Positions 48,111 to 61,300 of a stretch of 64,000 nt of DNA are shown piece after piece. A model generated the notes under the pieces. It was not told the DNA's origin. It ran no database searches and saw only the letters and a list, made by a program, of their open reading frames with translations. How positions within the stretch are numbered: position 1 is the stretch's first letter; every line of letters starts with the position of its first letter. Source of the DNA: Chrysoporthe austroafricana (taxonomy: Eukaryota; Ascomycota; Sordariomycetes; Diaporthales; Cryphonectriaceae); contig JYIP02000013.1 in assembly GCA_001051155.2 (NCBI GenBank), positions 62,001-126,000 of the forward strand. Direction: 5' to 3'. The translations under genes were made by a program, and so were the position numbers.

Positions 48111-50267
48111 ACGGGAGCCCGGGAGGATCGGCAATATTTTTCCGTTTACGTCCTTTTTTGCAAAACAAGCAAGTATTTAGTAATTATTACGACTATAATG
48201 CTAGCAGGCTTTCTTATCCCTTTTTCTTTAGTCGATATCCGTTTGGTTAATATTTTTAAAGGTTTCCTTATTAGAATTCCAAACCTTCTTAATATCCTTC
48301 CGATATTCTCTCTTAAATTATAATTTGTCGGGTCGGCTTAAAAATAGAATAGAACGTAAGCGGCTTGGTTTATCGGGTTAGCCCGATTTCGAGCGCTTAT
48401 AAGTCGAATCGGGCGCGTTTTTTCCTAATAAACCCGGGTTAGATAGCATATTTTTATAGATCTATCCGGCTTTTTGGATTGCAGCCAGGAATTCTTTATC
48501 TAATTCGGGAAAGTTGCTTTATTAGGAATATACTATTTTTATTATTTTATCCGGAAAGGTTTTGGCGATATAGATCTGGAAAGTAATGCCAGATTACTAA
48601 ACCTTCTCGTTAAGGGCAGCCATTTTAGTTAAGTACTGGGCGATATCCTTCTTATATTTGAGGTTTTCTATCTTTCGGGTATTAATATAGCGTATTAAGG
48701 TATTATTGAATCGTTCCTAGAACGCTATCGAATAGAGCGATTAGCGGTCTTTAGCACTTATAGTTTTGAACTGAAAAGCTTTCGATTAATGCTAAAAGCG
48801 GGCTTTATCGGTTAGGAAAGAGCCGATCTAATTAATCTTATAGAAGCTTTGCGGGAAGCTGTCAGCATATATTTCTATATATGAAACTACTGCCAAGTAC
48901 TAAAGGCGAAATTTTGAGAAATCTTTGCTATCGTACGTACTGGGCTTATTAAGATATACAGGATTGATTTGGGCAGAAGATCTTGGGAGCCGGTATAGGA
49001 TCCGGAAAAGCCTGGCATTTTCTTCGTTTTCTTCTTCCGGTAAGGGGCTGCGCCTGGCTTCTGAGGGTTTTCTGGATAGTCTTTTTAAAGGTTTTCGAAA
49101 GGGGTTATCCGAATCCGATTTTTCGGAGTTCGAATCGAAAGGCCCAGAGATATAAGATTGCCGAGGCAATGCATTTCTGGAGCGAAAAATTCTTATCCGG
49201 GCTGCGTTAAACTATACGCGTATAGCTTCTGCCGTACGGCAGGCCCGAAAGGCAAAGATATCCGCGTTTGTAATAAGAATGCCCTTAAGATAGGCTTCCG
49301 AATTCGAATACTTTATCGGGAGCGCAATAAATGCCGCTAGGGCCCGGTACGTTAAGTCTTATAATGCAGCTCTCTGGCCTAATCTAGCTATAAGAGAAAC
49401 TATATTAGGGTTGCAATAAGATTATTCCTAAATGCAGTATTCTTATATAGCTTCCTATAAGAGCTGCTTCATTTTGTTTATCTAGTGCTATCCGGCTTTA
49501 TTAAGATTTTTTGGGTTAATATACTATCGTTCTAAGAAATCGTTAATACGTAATTCGGTTTGATTAGCCCAGTTATTAATATCTTGCTAAAAGGCCTTTA
49601 GCAATTGAATAGTCTATTACTATTAGCATACCGCTTTGCTGATATTATCGATAGCTTTAGTACGTTTATTTTCCTTATTAATAAGGGTAGCAATAGTTTC
49701 CCAGACTTTTTTTGCGAAAGACAAGCTAGCTTGCTTGATTTCTTATTGGAATTGGCAGGCTTATTTGCGGGTAGCTTCCAGACTGGCCTTATATATAGAG
49801 ATTATAGCGAAATAATTATTTTTTATAGCAGAATATTAGCCTTTAAGGTTTTCCCTAACCGCATGGTTATTTAAGCATTCCTTATCGATATCGCGGGCTA
49901 AGGCGCGAATAGCCTCGTAAGAGTCGTAAAAGCTTCGATAGATCTGGATTATCCAGTCCGGGAGATTAGGGATAATTACCTCGTTCTGAGCCAGGTCGGG
50001 AATATCCTATATAACAACCTCAAAGTCCTAAGGATTATACAGGATAAAGGCTCTTTATTGGGGCTGCTCGGACAATTATCGAGATATCTCCGCATCCTGA
50101 TATTCTACCGAAAGGATAATGGGCAGAGGAAAGGAGAGGGTGCTATAGCGTCTAAGAAGCGCCTCGTATTCTTCTTCCGATAAGTAATGGAATTCTTCCC
50201 GCATCTGAGCCTGGAGGTTAGTGGGCTGGCGAAAGGGGGAGCCAAAGCTAGGCTTGCCGGCAGGCAT
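48111..50267 (-). pseudogene. R9 gag
   Basis: A start ATG is preserved at 50265-50267 (MPAGKPSFGSPF); the first 63 codons are open. A central open block at 48900-49169 contains an acidic Pro/Ser-rich stretch (PLPEEENEENARLF). It is followed by the capsid-like STYDSKDFSKFRL-YLAVVSYIEI and DKEFLAAIQ segments, as in Ty3/gypsy Gag proteins. A CCHC zinc knuckle pattern (CX2CX4HX4C, partly Tyr/stop) lies at about 48165-48210, near the C-terminus. Internal RIP stops disable it. Confidence 0.82.
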
Positions 50268-50373
50268 AAGGTATTGGCTATATAGCGCGAGGTAATTGGT
50301 AAAGAATTTAAATAAGGGGTAATAATGATATAGTAGCGGGATAGCGGTTGCTTAGAAAGTCTTAATAATTATT

Positions 50374-50672
50374 TGTTATAAGGGCTTAGTTTAGGGCTTG
50401 GAAAGGGTTTTCATTTAACGATAACTATTAAGGTATTCTAAAGAGTGCTGAAGAACTAAGTCTAACCTTGATCTGTCGGGCTCTGTCCTGCCGTACTTAT
50501 AGACCTTGGTTTTCGATATTTGCCTCAGGCATCTATTGCTTAGCCTCTTTCTTTATGCAGTTGGGTGCCTTTCTTCCTGCCGTTAAGCGGGGTTTAGAGG
50601 CCTAACAGCGCTTGGCTCGCAATGCCTTGTATTGTCCCTGGCTTAGGGCACCCTTTGGGTGTCCGTATAACA
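50374..50672 (-). repeat. R9 5' LTR (299 bp)
   Basis: TGTTATAAGGG ... CGTATAACA with unmutated ends. Same length as the 3' LTR. The bases just inside (50340-50373) should hold the primer-binding site; I cannot name the tRNA. Confidence 0.94.
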
Positions 50673-53640
50673 TATATCGGTTTCGATTTCGAATAATTTA
50701 TTTAAGTTTATTTTGCAGAATATAAGTTCTGATATAATGCGTTTTTTGATTTTATCGAATGCTTCTTATATTTCCCGAGATTATTCGAATTTCCGGTCTT
50801 TTTTCGTAAGGTCTGTAAGAGAGCATATAATTTTGCTATAATTTCGAATGAATTATTAATAGAAGTTAGCATATCTAAAAAATGCTTTAATATCCTTAAT
50901 TTTCTCTAATATAAGCTATTCTTTTATTGCTTAAACTTTATCTTTTTATATAATAATTTTTCTTAGCTTAATTGTATAATTTAAATAATTAACTTTTTAT
51001 TAACAGAAATAATACTTGCTTAGTTTAATAAGAAATTTATTATCTTATAAAGTTTGAAATACTTGCTATATATACTATTTATATAATTCAAAATCCTTTA
51101 AATAAATAAAGATATTATTAAAGTAAATAATAATAATAATATCGAAATATTCGCGAAAAATATTATTAATTATTTCTTGGAAAAATGCAAGCGTATTAGT
51201 AAATCTAAAAGGTAAAATTATATATTCGAAATATTTATAGCGATTTCTAAAAGCTATTTTCCAGATATTATCTTCCTTAATCCGGATATAATAATATCTT
51301 TTTTTGAAGTTAAATATAATAAACCATTTTGCTTTAATTAAGCGATTTTGCATTTCCTTTATTAAAAGTAATAAGTAGCAGTTCTTTATCGTAATATTAT
51401 TAAGCTATTAATAGTTTATATAAAGTCGTAGCTTGCCGTTTTTTTTAAGTATAAATAAGATTGGATATTTTGCAAGTAATTGCAATTTTCCTATATAGCT
51501 TCTTTTCAAGTTCTTATCGATATATTCTTTAAATGCTTCGAGTTTTATTTAGTCGAGCTTGTAAATAGAGTAGTTCTATAGCTTAATTTCTTCTTTTAAT
51601 AAGATTTTATAATCGTAAGGGCCGTGCTTTAATAAGCCGGTATCGAATTTCCCTTGCTATAGTTTCTCGAATTTATAGTATTCTTTTGGTATATTTTTGA
51701 GTTCTAATAATAATCTTTTTTCGTTTTTTGAGATTTGGAAGAATAAAAGGTATTATTAAGCATACTTTGCTTCTCTTGCTTCCTATCGTTACTTATAAAG
51801 CCTAATTTCTAGCAGCTTTAAGTATTTGCTGCTTATCGGGCTAAATCTCTTTTCGTAATCCTTTTAAGATTATTATATCGGAAGTTATATTTCCTTATAG
51901 TTTTATAATTTATATAATTTGTAACGCTTTGCGTTAGATTAATCCTTTATTAATTGCTAATTGCTTAAATTTTTAATTTAGCTTTAGCTTATATTTATAA
52001 GCTCGAAATACCCGTAACCCTTCTTTATTTTCTAGCAAGTTTTTTTGCCTTAAAAGTATATTTAAGCTTATTTAAGCGTATATTTCCAATGCTGTCTTTA
52101 ATAATTAAAACTTTCTTTTCTCTATTAATTGCAATTTTTTCAGTAAGTATAGCTTATTTTTATAAAATCTAGCTAATAATTTAATCGATTCGAAAGTTAT
52201 ATTTTTTAAGCCAAAATATTCTTAAAATCAATTTAAATTATGCTATATTTATATTATTAAAAGTAATATTCGTTATAAAGCTTTAGATCGAAATAAGTAA
52301 GTAATTAGTTTTTATATCGATTATATTAAAGTTATATACAACCGCTTTTCTTTCTATAATATTAAGTTTATAAGAGTTTTTTTTCTGCATTTAAGGAATT
52401 TATTCTTTATTAACGATTTCTAGCAAGATAAAATTTCTTTGTATGCTGCTATCCAATAGCGCGCCGTATTATTACCCGTTAATATATGCATTCAAAATAA
52501 TATGCTTTTCGTTTTCCTTAATAATTGCGTATAAAGACCTTATAATCTTAATCGGCTATTATCTCGTTATAAGCAATCTTTCCCTTTTAAAGTATTTTAA
52601 ACTTATTTCGCTATTTATCTTACTAGCTTTCTTATTTGGCTTTAACTGTATTGCTTTGCCTTTTCGGCTTTTTGCAGCTTATGCTATTCTTTAACCTTAT
52701 CTTGCATATAAATAGAATTTATTATAATATAGCATTATTCTTATATCGTTTTTCTTTAAATATATTTCTATAAATAATTATTAAGTAATCCGATATAAGC
52801 ATTATTATTTTCAATATGCAAGACCTTTATATATTTTTTTTAAAATTCCGTAATGGGCTAAATTAATTAATTCTATTCTTTAATTAAGAACTAATTGTAT
52901 TTAACTTGCTAAAATATATTTAGCAGTTATAATATATATAATATATTTAAGCAAGTTCGTAATAATAAGAGTATAAGTAATTAATCTTTCTATTTTCTTG
53001 AAATTTATATTTGCTATTCTGGAATGAAATGCTTTGAAAGAGTTCTTATAGCATAAGTCCGTAAACTAAATGCTTAATTTTCGTATATTTAATTATTTAA
53101 TTATTGCGTTTTTAATAAAGCTGCTAAATATATTGGGTTCTTAACTCTTTTATTTCCGTAATGAATTCTTCTTTAAGCATAAAGGTTAATAAGTTATTTG
53201 GTTAATTATTTTGCAATATTGTCTTTTTAATTATAATATTAAATATTAATGCTTTCGTATATAGGATATCGAATTTTTCTTTTATTATTGCTTCCTATTG
53301 TCGTTCGAAATAATAGTTTAAAGGGAACCTTTCTAAGTTTGCTTTTTTAGCATTTAGCGAGTTGCTTGAATAGGTTAAATCGCTGCTATTTATAACTATA
53401 TCGTAAAAAGAGCCTTTTCTTTTTATAACGAGCTATTTCTATCTTTTAAGTTTATATAAAAACTATTTTAAACTTTCTTTTGCTGAGAAATGCAATAAGC
53501 AATAATCTTAATAATAAACCGTTCAACTTATATTATTATAATCAGAATCCGTTACTTATTCCGATAGAATATTATTATTTACTTAATTGGGTTCTTATTA
53601 TTAAGCGATATTAACTTATCTTTCTAAAACTAGTTTCCAT

Positions 53641-53852
53641 TCTCGCTTTTTCTTTTCTTAATAATAGTTACAAGCAATATAGCCTTTCTTGCTGCAATTA
53701 TAATAAGTAACCCCTTTGCATTATTCGCATATTAAAGTATTTAGTTTTATAAGTTTAGCATGCATAATGCTTGAATAAGCCGTACTATTTCGATTTTTCT
53801 ATTAGAACTTACGCTTTCCAGAGTTAAATTAATATTTCAGAATGCTATTATA
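53641..53852 (-). pseudogene. R8 gag C-terminus with zinc knuckle
   Basis: The plus-strand text AGCCTTTCTTGCTGCAATTA near 53680 encodes, on the minus strand, the YNCSKKGY knuckle core. The gene is cut at 53852 by R10; the capsid region is missing. Confidence 0.75.
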
Positions 53853-54309
53853 TATTATAACTTAACGCGAAGCTAAGCGTGGCGCAAGAAAAAGAAATAC
53901 AAAAATAACTACTCAAAAAACTTAATAATAGCCCCGCTAAAAAAGAAAAGAGTACGTCGATTATATAATTACGGGTTAAAGTTAAATAAGATAAAGATTA
54001 TTAAATCATTAAGTAATCCAGTAAGCCAGGCTTATTAAATTATTAAATAAGCTAATAATTCAAAAAAGAAGAGCTGAATATATAAAGATAAATTATTTAT
54101 TAAATAAATTATTATAGCTCTTTAGTCGTAAATTTAAATACTATTTAAACATTATAATACTTTTAAATAATAGCTTTTTAAGCTTATAAACCTTGCGATT
54201 ATTTTGTTAAACGTATTTCAGTATTCAAAGCTATATTTAATACCGCTTTTATTAATATAAACCCTTTAATTTTACAATTTATTCTAAGATTATTATAGCG
54301 TTTATAACA
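53853..54309 (+). repeat. R10 5' LTR (457 bp)
   Basis: TATTATAACTT ... GTTTATAACA. Left flank TTATA; the right flank begins the internal leader TTTTTATAATTCTTATTTAA, which matches the start of the R3 and R4 leaders. Confidence 0.92.
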
Positions 54310-54359
54310 TTTTTATAATTCTTATTTAAGAACGGTTTAATATATACCCTTTAAATAAT

Positions 54360-55744
54360 ACCGGAAATATAATAGCGTTTCAGACCTTATTTTCTTCTAG
54401 CAACCAAGCTCTTTAAAAGAAAGCTCTAACTATCCTTACTAACGAATAGCTCCAATAATAAAATATAGCCTTATATTAATAGCTTGAGGAAGTTAAGAAC
54501 GAAATCTTCCGCTTTAACGCTTTCTAGCAAGCTAAAGCTTTCAAGCTTGATAAACCCGAACTCTATAAAAGCATTCAAGAAGATTTCTAGGCTTTCTTGA
54601 CTTAATTCAAAGCTTATTTCAAATATTATAGCGCGCAATTCAAGACTACTTATAACAAAATCGATTTCGCAAGAAGCCGCTTTGAAAAGACGGCTTTTCA
54701 ATAATAAGAGCTAACCTTCCGTAACTATCTGGATAATAACGAGAATTTCCGTTCTAAAAATACTAAGCGCATTTTTCAGCGCTATGTTAATTTTAAATCG
54801 GCTTTTACTAAAACTTTTAAAAATCCGGATAAGAAATATATTGCAATATAGCAATTAAAAACATTTCGATAAACCGATTTGGCAGCAAATTATATAGCTA
54901 AATTTAAATAGATTATCGTTTATCTTAATTACGAAAATAAACCTTTTATAAATGCTTATTATATAGAATTTAAAGAAAAAATTAAAAATAAATTTTATAA
55001 AGAAAACCGATTCGAAAAATTTAGCAAGTTTATTAATAAAGCAGTTTATATTAATAATCGATTTTATAAATAGCGTTAATAATAATAGAAGAATTATAAT
55101 AGCGTTCCGAAATATTAACTTAATTTAAAAAAGCGCAAATTTTAACAGAAAATTCGGAATAATACGGCTTATTCAAATATAATATATGCTAGATTTATAA
55201 AATTAAATACTTTAATATAAGAATAACGCAAAGGAATTATTTATTATAAATGCAGCAAAAAAAGCTATATTATACGCAATTGCTATTAAGAAAAGAAAAA
55301 GCAAAATTAGAAATTAATTTTAGAAAAATAAATTAATATTGCTTAATAATAGAAACCTAATTAGTTAAATAATAATATTTTATTAAAGCAAGTAGCGAAC
55401 TTTAATTATAATAATATAAGCTGAATAGCTTGCTATTAAAATTATTGCTTATTATATTTTTTAGCAAAAGAAAGTTTAAAATAATTCTTATATAAACTTA
55501 AAAAGCAAAAGCAATTCGCTATAAAAAGAAAAGGCCTTATTTATAATACGGCTATAAATAATAGCGATTCCGACTATTCAAATAATCCTTTGGATATTAA
55601 AGGAAAAGATTTAGAAAAGTTTCCCTTAAATTATTATTTCGATTAGCAATAAAATACGATAATAGAGAACGAAATAAGCATTTAACGGATAAATATATTT
55701 ACGCTTAATGCTATATTTGGAAAAATAGCGCTGCAAGATAAATA
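54360..55744 (+). pseudogene. R10 gag
   Basis: Same gag as R3 and R4: a capsid-like region at about 54480-55090, then a CCHC knuckle at about 55240-55290 (YYKCSKKSYIIRNC) with the first Cys and the His converted to Tyr. It is followed by the linker up to the R11 insertion. RIP stops throughout; the start is not identifiable. Confidence 0.82.
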
Positions 55745-55952
55745 TAATAGTAAACGTACTGAAATATATTATAAAGTATAATTCTCTTAAAAAAGTAAAC
55801 TACGCTAAAAGCCTATTAAGGCATTATATAAGCCCTTTAATAAAAGTATAGCATCTATTTAATAAATTTACTGCATATTTACTAAGGGATTTATTATAAA
55901 TTTATTAAACGAATCCATTATAAATTTATTACGTCTATAAATTTTGCTATTA
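55745..55952 (-). repeat. R11 3' LTR (208 bp)
   Basis: TAATAGTAAACG ... TTTTGCTATTA in plus coordinates, the reverse complement of the R5 LTR. Immediately right is TTGCCGGCCCTTT, the family's pre-LTR purine/GC block reversed. Confidence 0.9.
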
Positions 55953-56110
55953 ATTGCCGGCCCTTTATAACCTTTATTTATAAAAGAAGCTAATAGTTAA
56001 AAACGTTTTAAGTAGCAGTAATACGATATAATAGGACTTTGGATTATACGGCAAGGAAAAGCATAACGGCATTATTGGATAAAGGAAATTATATAGAAAA
56101 TAATAATCGT

Positions 56111-56197
56111 TTCATAAAGCCGACTCGTGCTAGAATCCTAATAAGTAAATATGCTTATACTAGGAACTAAAAAGAAAACCTGCTTATACCGGGAATT
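56111..56197. repeat. R11 3 x ~29-bp tandem repeat
   Basis: Three units corresponding to the four-unit array at 33510-33625, on the opposite strand. Cores read TGCTTATA(C/A) on the plus strand. Confidence 0.75.
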
Positions 56198-56605
56198 TAG
56201 AATTAATCCTTTATTATAACCGGTTTATGCTTAAGATAGATAAATATATATAATACTTATATATAATAAAGCTGGCCGATATTCAAGTATATTTCGGTAA
56301 TGCTTAATCGTATTTATTGCCGAAATATTTAGTATAAATATAACTAAAAACCAAAATTGCTTGTGGATATTAATAGAAAGTATAGCTTTCAAATAATAAA
56401 GTATTAAGTGAATATAATAATAGTAAATGTAAAGTGAAATTACGATAGAATATATTAATATATAAAGCCGATAGCTGCGTATAGTCGTTATATAGCGATA
56501 TCGTAACCAGTCTTTAATATAAGTAATTAAATTTATAAATTATTAGAAAAAAGCAGCATTATATACTGCTAATAAAGTTATATTGATAAATAATAGCTGT
56601 ATTTA

Positions 56606-58354
56606 CTAATTGGGAGTAATTTCTTAAGCTTTAGCAATAGCTTTAAGGTTTAATAAATTGCAAAAGAATATAGCAAATAATTCTTCCTTTCCGATATAAT
56701 TATAAAGGTTAATATAGTTATAGATATTAAGCTATAAGGTTTTGATTAGCTTATGCGCTTGGATATAAGATTTGAAGCTTATTATGCGATTTTAGCATTA
56801 TAAGAACCGGGCAGCGCTAAAATAATCCTTATTTTCATTAGCTTATTTCTGAAAAATAGCATTAAAATCGTAATCCATATCGTCTTTAATAAAGATAATC
56901 TTAATAGCTTTGAAATCGTATTCGAAACGGAAAATTTGGTTTATAATAAAATATAGGCCCGATTAGTTGGATAAGACAGTAAGATTGAAATCGCGGAATT
57001 AAATAACGAATTCGTATATATATTCTCTTATAGTAAAAGGGAAGAAATATTGAATGCAATTATCGTAAATTCCGATAATACCGAACTTAATATTATTATA
57101 AATAGTAAAGCTATTAATAATATAAGGACAGTTAGTACCGAAATTGCTTTCCCAAATAAAATTATAGTATATATATTCTTTGAATATATAAAAGGCCAGT
57201 ATGCAATAATATACCGCGATTTCGGCTTTAATAGCCTTGGATTTAGGATTATATTTGATAGATAAAGCAGGGATAGCGCAAAATATAACTCGTAAAAGCA
57301 GGGTATTACTAATATTGGTTCGGGAAGTCCTGCTTAATATAGCCAATAAGCTAGCTATATTCAGTAAGTCGTTTTCGGTTAAGTCGATAATATTGTCCAT
57401 AATTCGATAGCATTTGGCTGGTATTATGAAATTTCGTTCTATTATAGCAAATAGGCTTAAATTAACGACCGGTATAGTAAATTCGGGAGCTTTAAGCTTG
57501 GTTAAAATTAGCTTAATATTTTTAATTATTTTCTTCTAAGCAATAAAAGCTATATTACGATTACATTCGTAAACTATAATAACTTCTGCTATATTGGCTA
57601 TATAGCATACAGCATTTACTTCTTCTTTAGTAAAGTTGCTATAATTGCTTAAAGTTATTTATTTAGCTTTATTCTTAATATAATGGCTATACTTATCTTA
57701 TAAGCGATTGTCTTTCGATATTATAATAGGAAATAGGATATGATAAACTATTGATAGGGTATATAAAGCAAGAATAGAATTACGAACGGTAAGTAAATTC
57801 GAAGTAAATTCAAGCGATATTCCTTTAGTAAAGTTATTTGTTAATCTATTATCTATATTCTCATTCGTAATAATATTTGCGCTAGTAAAGGTATTTGGAT
57901 AAAATTCTTATCTTTCGTAAATAGGATTAAAGCAGTTAATTTATAATAATATAGAATACCGTAAAATAAGTTCCTAAGCCTTTTTAATAATTAGCGGCCG
58001 ATTAATATTACTATTGCTTAGCTCGGTATTAAGGATATAAATATTATATTCGACTTTTCGGTTTACTATATTAGTATAACCTTTATTAATTAGCGCTCGA
58101 CGAAAGGCTATCGTATAAGCTTCTTAATAACGAAAGAAATCGTTTAAATAGTTTTTCGTTATATAAGTATTATAATAAAAACGGCTTTCGCTATTATACA
58201 AATATATAGCTTACCGATATCTTTCCAAAGAAAGGCAATCTTTGAATAATGCCTTATAAATATATTTAACGTATTATATAGTCTTGCTTTTTCGGCAAAC
58301 CTTAAAAGGTTTTTCTTAGGATATAAAGTATAGTATTGCGTAAAAGTTAAGCAT
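56606..58354 (-). pseudogene. R11 copy of the 582-codon post-pol ORF
   Basis: ATG at 58352-58354 and TAG at 56606-56608 bound exactly 1749 bp, the same as the R5 copy. The stretch 56999-57400 is open for 133 codons (ENDLLNIASLLAIL, KAIKAEIAVYY, FGIIGIYDN) and is the longest surviving piece of the protein. No known domain recognised. Agreement of length and start between two separately decayed copies is good evidence that this was a real gene. Confidence 0.78.
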
Positions 58355-61300
58355 AGCTAAATATACTGTTTCTTATCAATTTTGGTTTTATAGCAAAGCA
58401 TTTATAGAAAAATACGACTTAATAATTGCGTAATACGTTTTGGTTTTAATAATATTAATAGCTTTATTAATATAGTCTTTGCGAATTTACAGAAATTTAA
58501 TAGAATAAAGCGAAATTAATAATAATACTGGCTTAATGCTCAAAAATAATATTCAAAAATATAATGAAAAATAATAATAATAAAGCGATACAGCTAGCTA
58601 TAATAGATAAATAAGGATAGTAATTATAAGCGCATTAGTAAGAAAAAGAAAATAAAATGAATTTATTAGCAATTTACGAAATAATAGCCTTTTGCATTCG
58701 CTAGAAATTCATTTGCTTTACTTAGCAATCGCTTTTATTCTAATGCGCGCTTATTGCGTTACGAGTTCTTTCGATCTTTTGAAACAAATAGATTAGCTTG
58801 CTTTAATGCATTTTCTATTCGTAAATTGCGCCTTAGCTTATTTCGTTTTCGTAAGGCAATTATAATAATATTTCCCGGTTTAAAAACTTCTTCTGCTAAT
58901 AGCCGCTTTCGCTTTATTCTTTCTTATAATTCGGCTATAGCTTTGCATTTCCATTCGAAATTACATATTATTTCGTTCGCATTCAGAGCATTATAGGGCA
59001 TCTATATATTATAATGGTTAGAATAATTTATTTATTTTACTAAATATTCAATTTTGCGCGGATTACATTTATATTTTCGCTTACGGCAGCTAATTATCCT
59101 TTCTAGCTTATAATATTAATAATCTTCTTAATATTTCTCGATATCCGGATCCTCTAACATATTTACTGAGTTTTAATATATAAGGTTATATTTATAGAAA
59201 TCCGTTTTAAGAAAGTTTGCAAGCTTTAATTATATTACCGAGATTACTGGATAGATATTTATATAAAGAGCCAATTTCAATTTATATGCTAGGTTCTTTA
59301 TCTTTTGAATAATTTGGAAAAATCCTATTTTCTATTATAAAAATTTTAGAAATAAATTATTTAGCAATAAATATTTATAGCCCAAACGAATATATACTTA
59401 ATTATTTAATTCGAAAATTATTTGGTAATAATGCTTATTATATTGCAATTTAGCTGCTATTTGCGCTTTAGCGATAAAAAGTTAAGCTTTTTCTTAGAAA
59501 ACTTCCTTTGCTAGAAATATTATATTTCCTATTTACTAGCCCGATAATAAATTAAATCCGAATAGCATTTAGCTAGCTAAATATTTTGTAATTCGATTAT
59601 ATATATTATTCAAATTAAATTATAATGCCGGTATTATTTCGATCCATTTTGCATTAAGGTAAACGGTTATAAAATGCCGAATTGCTATTTTAATTATTCG
59701 GTTCTTTATTTCAGATTGCTTATCCGTTTGCGAATATAAAGCGGTAAAGTAAGCAAGTTTCGTTCCGATAGCCTTTTATAAATATTTCCAGAATTCCGAT
59801 AAGAATTTCGAATCTTTATTTAAGATAATCCTTTTGGATATTCCCTAGCTAATAATATAAAATATCCGTAAAATAAAGGTTATTTAATTTATTGCAATAT
59901 ATATTGCATTATTTGGTATAATAATCGTAATTTTGGAATACTTATTCGTAATCGTAAAAAATGCATTTAAGAATAGCATTTTAGCCAGAACTTATATAAT
60001 ATTTATAAATAATACTATCGGTAATCCTATAATAAAGTCTATAATAATAATATGGAATAGGATTAATAGAAATAATATAGGCTGTATTTCCTTTAAAAGT
60101 TGCTATAAATTATTTTTGTTCTTATTGCAAATTCGATATATCAATATATAATTGCGTATTTTAATATAGCAGTATTTGATAATAAATCGATTTGTCAAAT
60201 CGTATTATATATAGTTTATGCCGAAATAATATTTTCTATTGTAAGCTTCTTTAATAAAATCTAATACTATCTCATTCGAAATATATAATTATTATTTCCC
60301 GTAATAATTTTTGAGAAATAATAAGCTATTATAATTTAATATAAAAAGTAATCAAGCAATTTTATTTGAATTTTTCAATTATTCGATTATTTTGGACTAT
60401 AAAAGGTATTTTTTGTATTCTTTCTTAATATGCCTTTTCATTTCGCTATTTATAAATATTTTATTAAAAACTTAAATAAATTCGTTTTCCTATATTTTAT
60501 TTAGAATGCCTTTATTGTTAATAGGTTTCTGAGTAAATAATAATCTTAATATAGCATTTATAAGAATATTCGATTTTCCCGGTATATAATATGCTTTCAA
60601 GTCGAATTAGCTTAAGTATTCCGAAACGAGAATTAGCTATATATTTGCTTTAATCTTATTTACTATATTTATAAATAATGAATAAATAATACTAATTATC
60701 GTTATATAATTAATAAGAATATAAACTAGCTTAGCTTAGTTTAATCCTATTATTATTCGCAATTTTCGCATTAGCTATACCAGATAAGCTATTTTTAGCT
60801 TTATAAGCCAATACTTTCGTTTTATTTCGTTAATTATCTTATTCAAATAAAGGATTAATTATATAGCTATATTTGCTATTAGCAATATTCCGTTCTATAT
60901 ATAATTATTTGCTAATTGGAAAATAATACTTGAAAACCCTATTTCCTTAAATATATCTAGCTAAATAAAAAGAAGTTTATTTAGGATATAATAAAATAAA
61001 GTATTTTTAGCTTCCAAAGCTATTTTGAAATCGTAAAAACTATTAATTTCGTTTAATATTAAGTCGAAAATAGCTTGCATAATATAGTTTTGCTATTTTA
61101 TATTTAAGAATAAATAATTCGATTAGCAAGCCTTGCTTAATATTCTAATTTTCCTTTTCTAAAATGGATTAATTCTATAGCTATATTTAGGAATTAAATA
61201 ACGTAAATATCTTATAAATCCAATAAACTTTTCCAATTACTGGAATATTTTGGGAAATTTCAGATTGCAAATAGCTTATATCCGGTATTCTATATTGGAA

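Larger units (their letters stand above)
44125..50672 (-). mobile_element. R9: complete third-family Ty3/gypsy element, TATAT duplication
   Basis: 6548 bp with 299-bp LTRs at both ends and TATAT on each side (44120-44124, 50673-50677), in R8 RNase H. Minus strand: gag near the right LTR, pol leftward, ending in a chromodomain-like region before the left LTR. LTR ends are TGTTATA...TATAACA as in R1-R4, but the LTR interior and proteins are unrelated at close range. Base composition is less AT-extreme than the surroundings, so it is a later or less heavily RIPed insertion. Confidence 0.95.
41893..53640 (-). pseudogene. R8 pol, interrupted by S2 and R9
   Basis: Chromodomain about 42020-42130. 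Integrase about 42250-43262 and 43710-43850, split by S2. RNase H about 43860-44124 and 50673-50850, split by R9. RT about 51060-51650, including an open 92-codon stretch at 51075-51353 (FKKRYYYIRIKEDNIWKIAF, IIYFNNIFIY). Protease region about 52430-52580. Catalytic Asp codons of RT are Asn. Stops are frequent. Confidence 0.85.
40307..53852 (-). mobile_element. R8: chromovirus carrying S1, S2, R9 and cut by R10
   Basis: Minus-strand element whose 3' LTR (40307-40753) lies in R7 RT. Reading right to left from 53852 it has the Gag C-terminus, linker, PR, RT, RNase H, IN, chromodomain, antisense ORF and LTR. Four later insertions interrupt it: S1 (40828-41275), S2 (43263-43709), R9 (44125-50672) and R10 (from 53853). 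Removing S1, S2 and R9 with their duplications restores alignment to R1 at each junction. Its gag core and 5' LTR are not in the window. Confidence 0.88.
53853..55744 (+). mobile_element. R10: 5' end of a plus-strand chromovirus
   Basis: 5' LTR (53853-54309), gag and the start of the linker, inserted in R8 gag. It is terminated at 55744 by R11. The 3' part is not in the window. Confidence 0.88.

Noticed and set aside
57050..57265. Plus-strand frame at 57050-57265 and others at 58754-58996 and 59933-60151
   Set aside because: Shadows of R11 genes that read on the minus strand.
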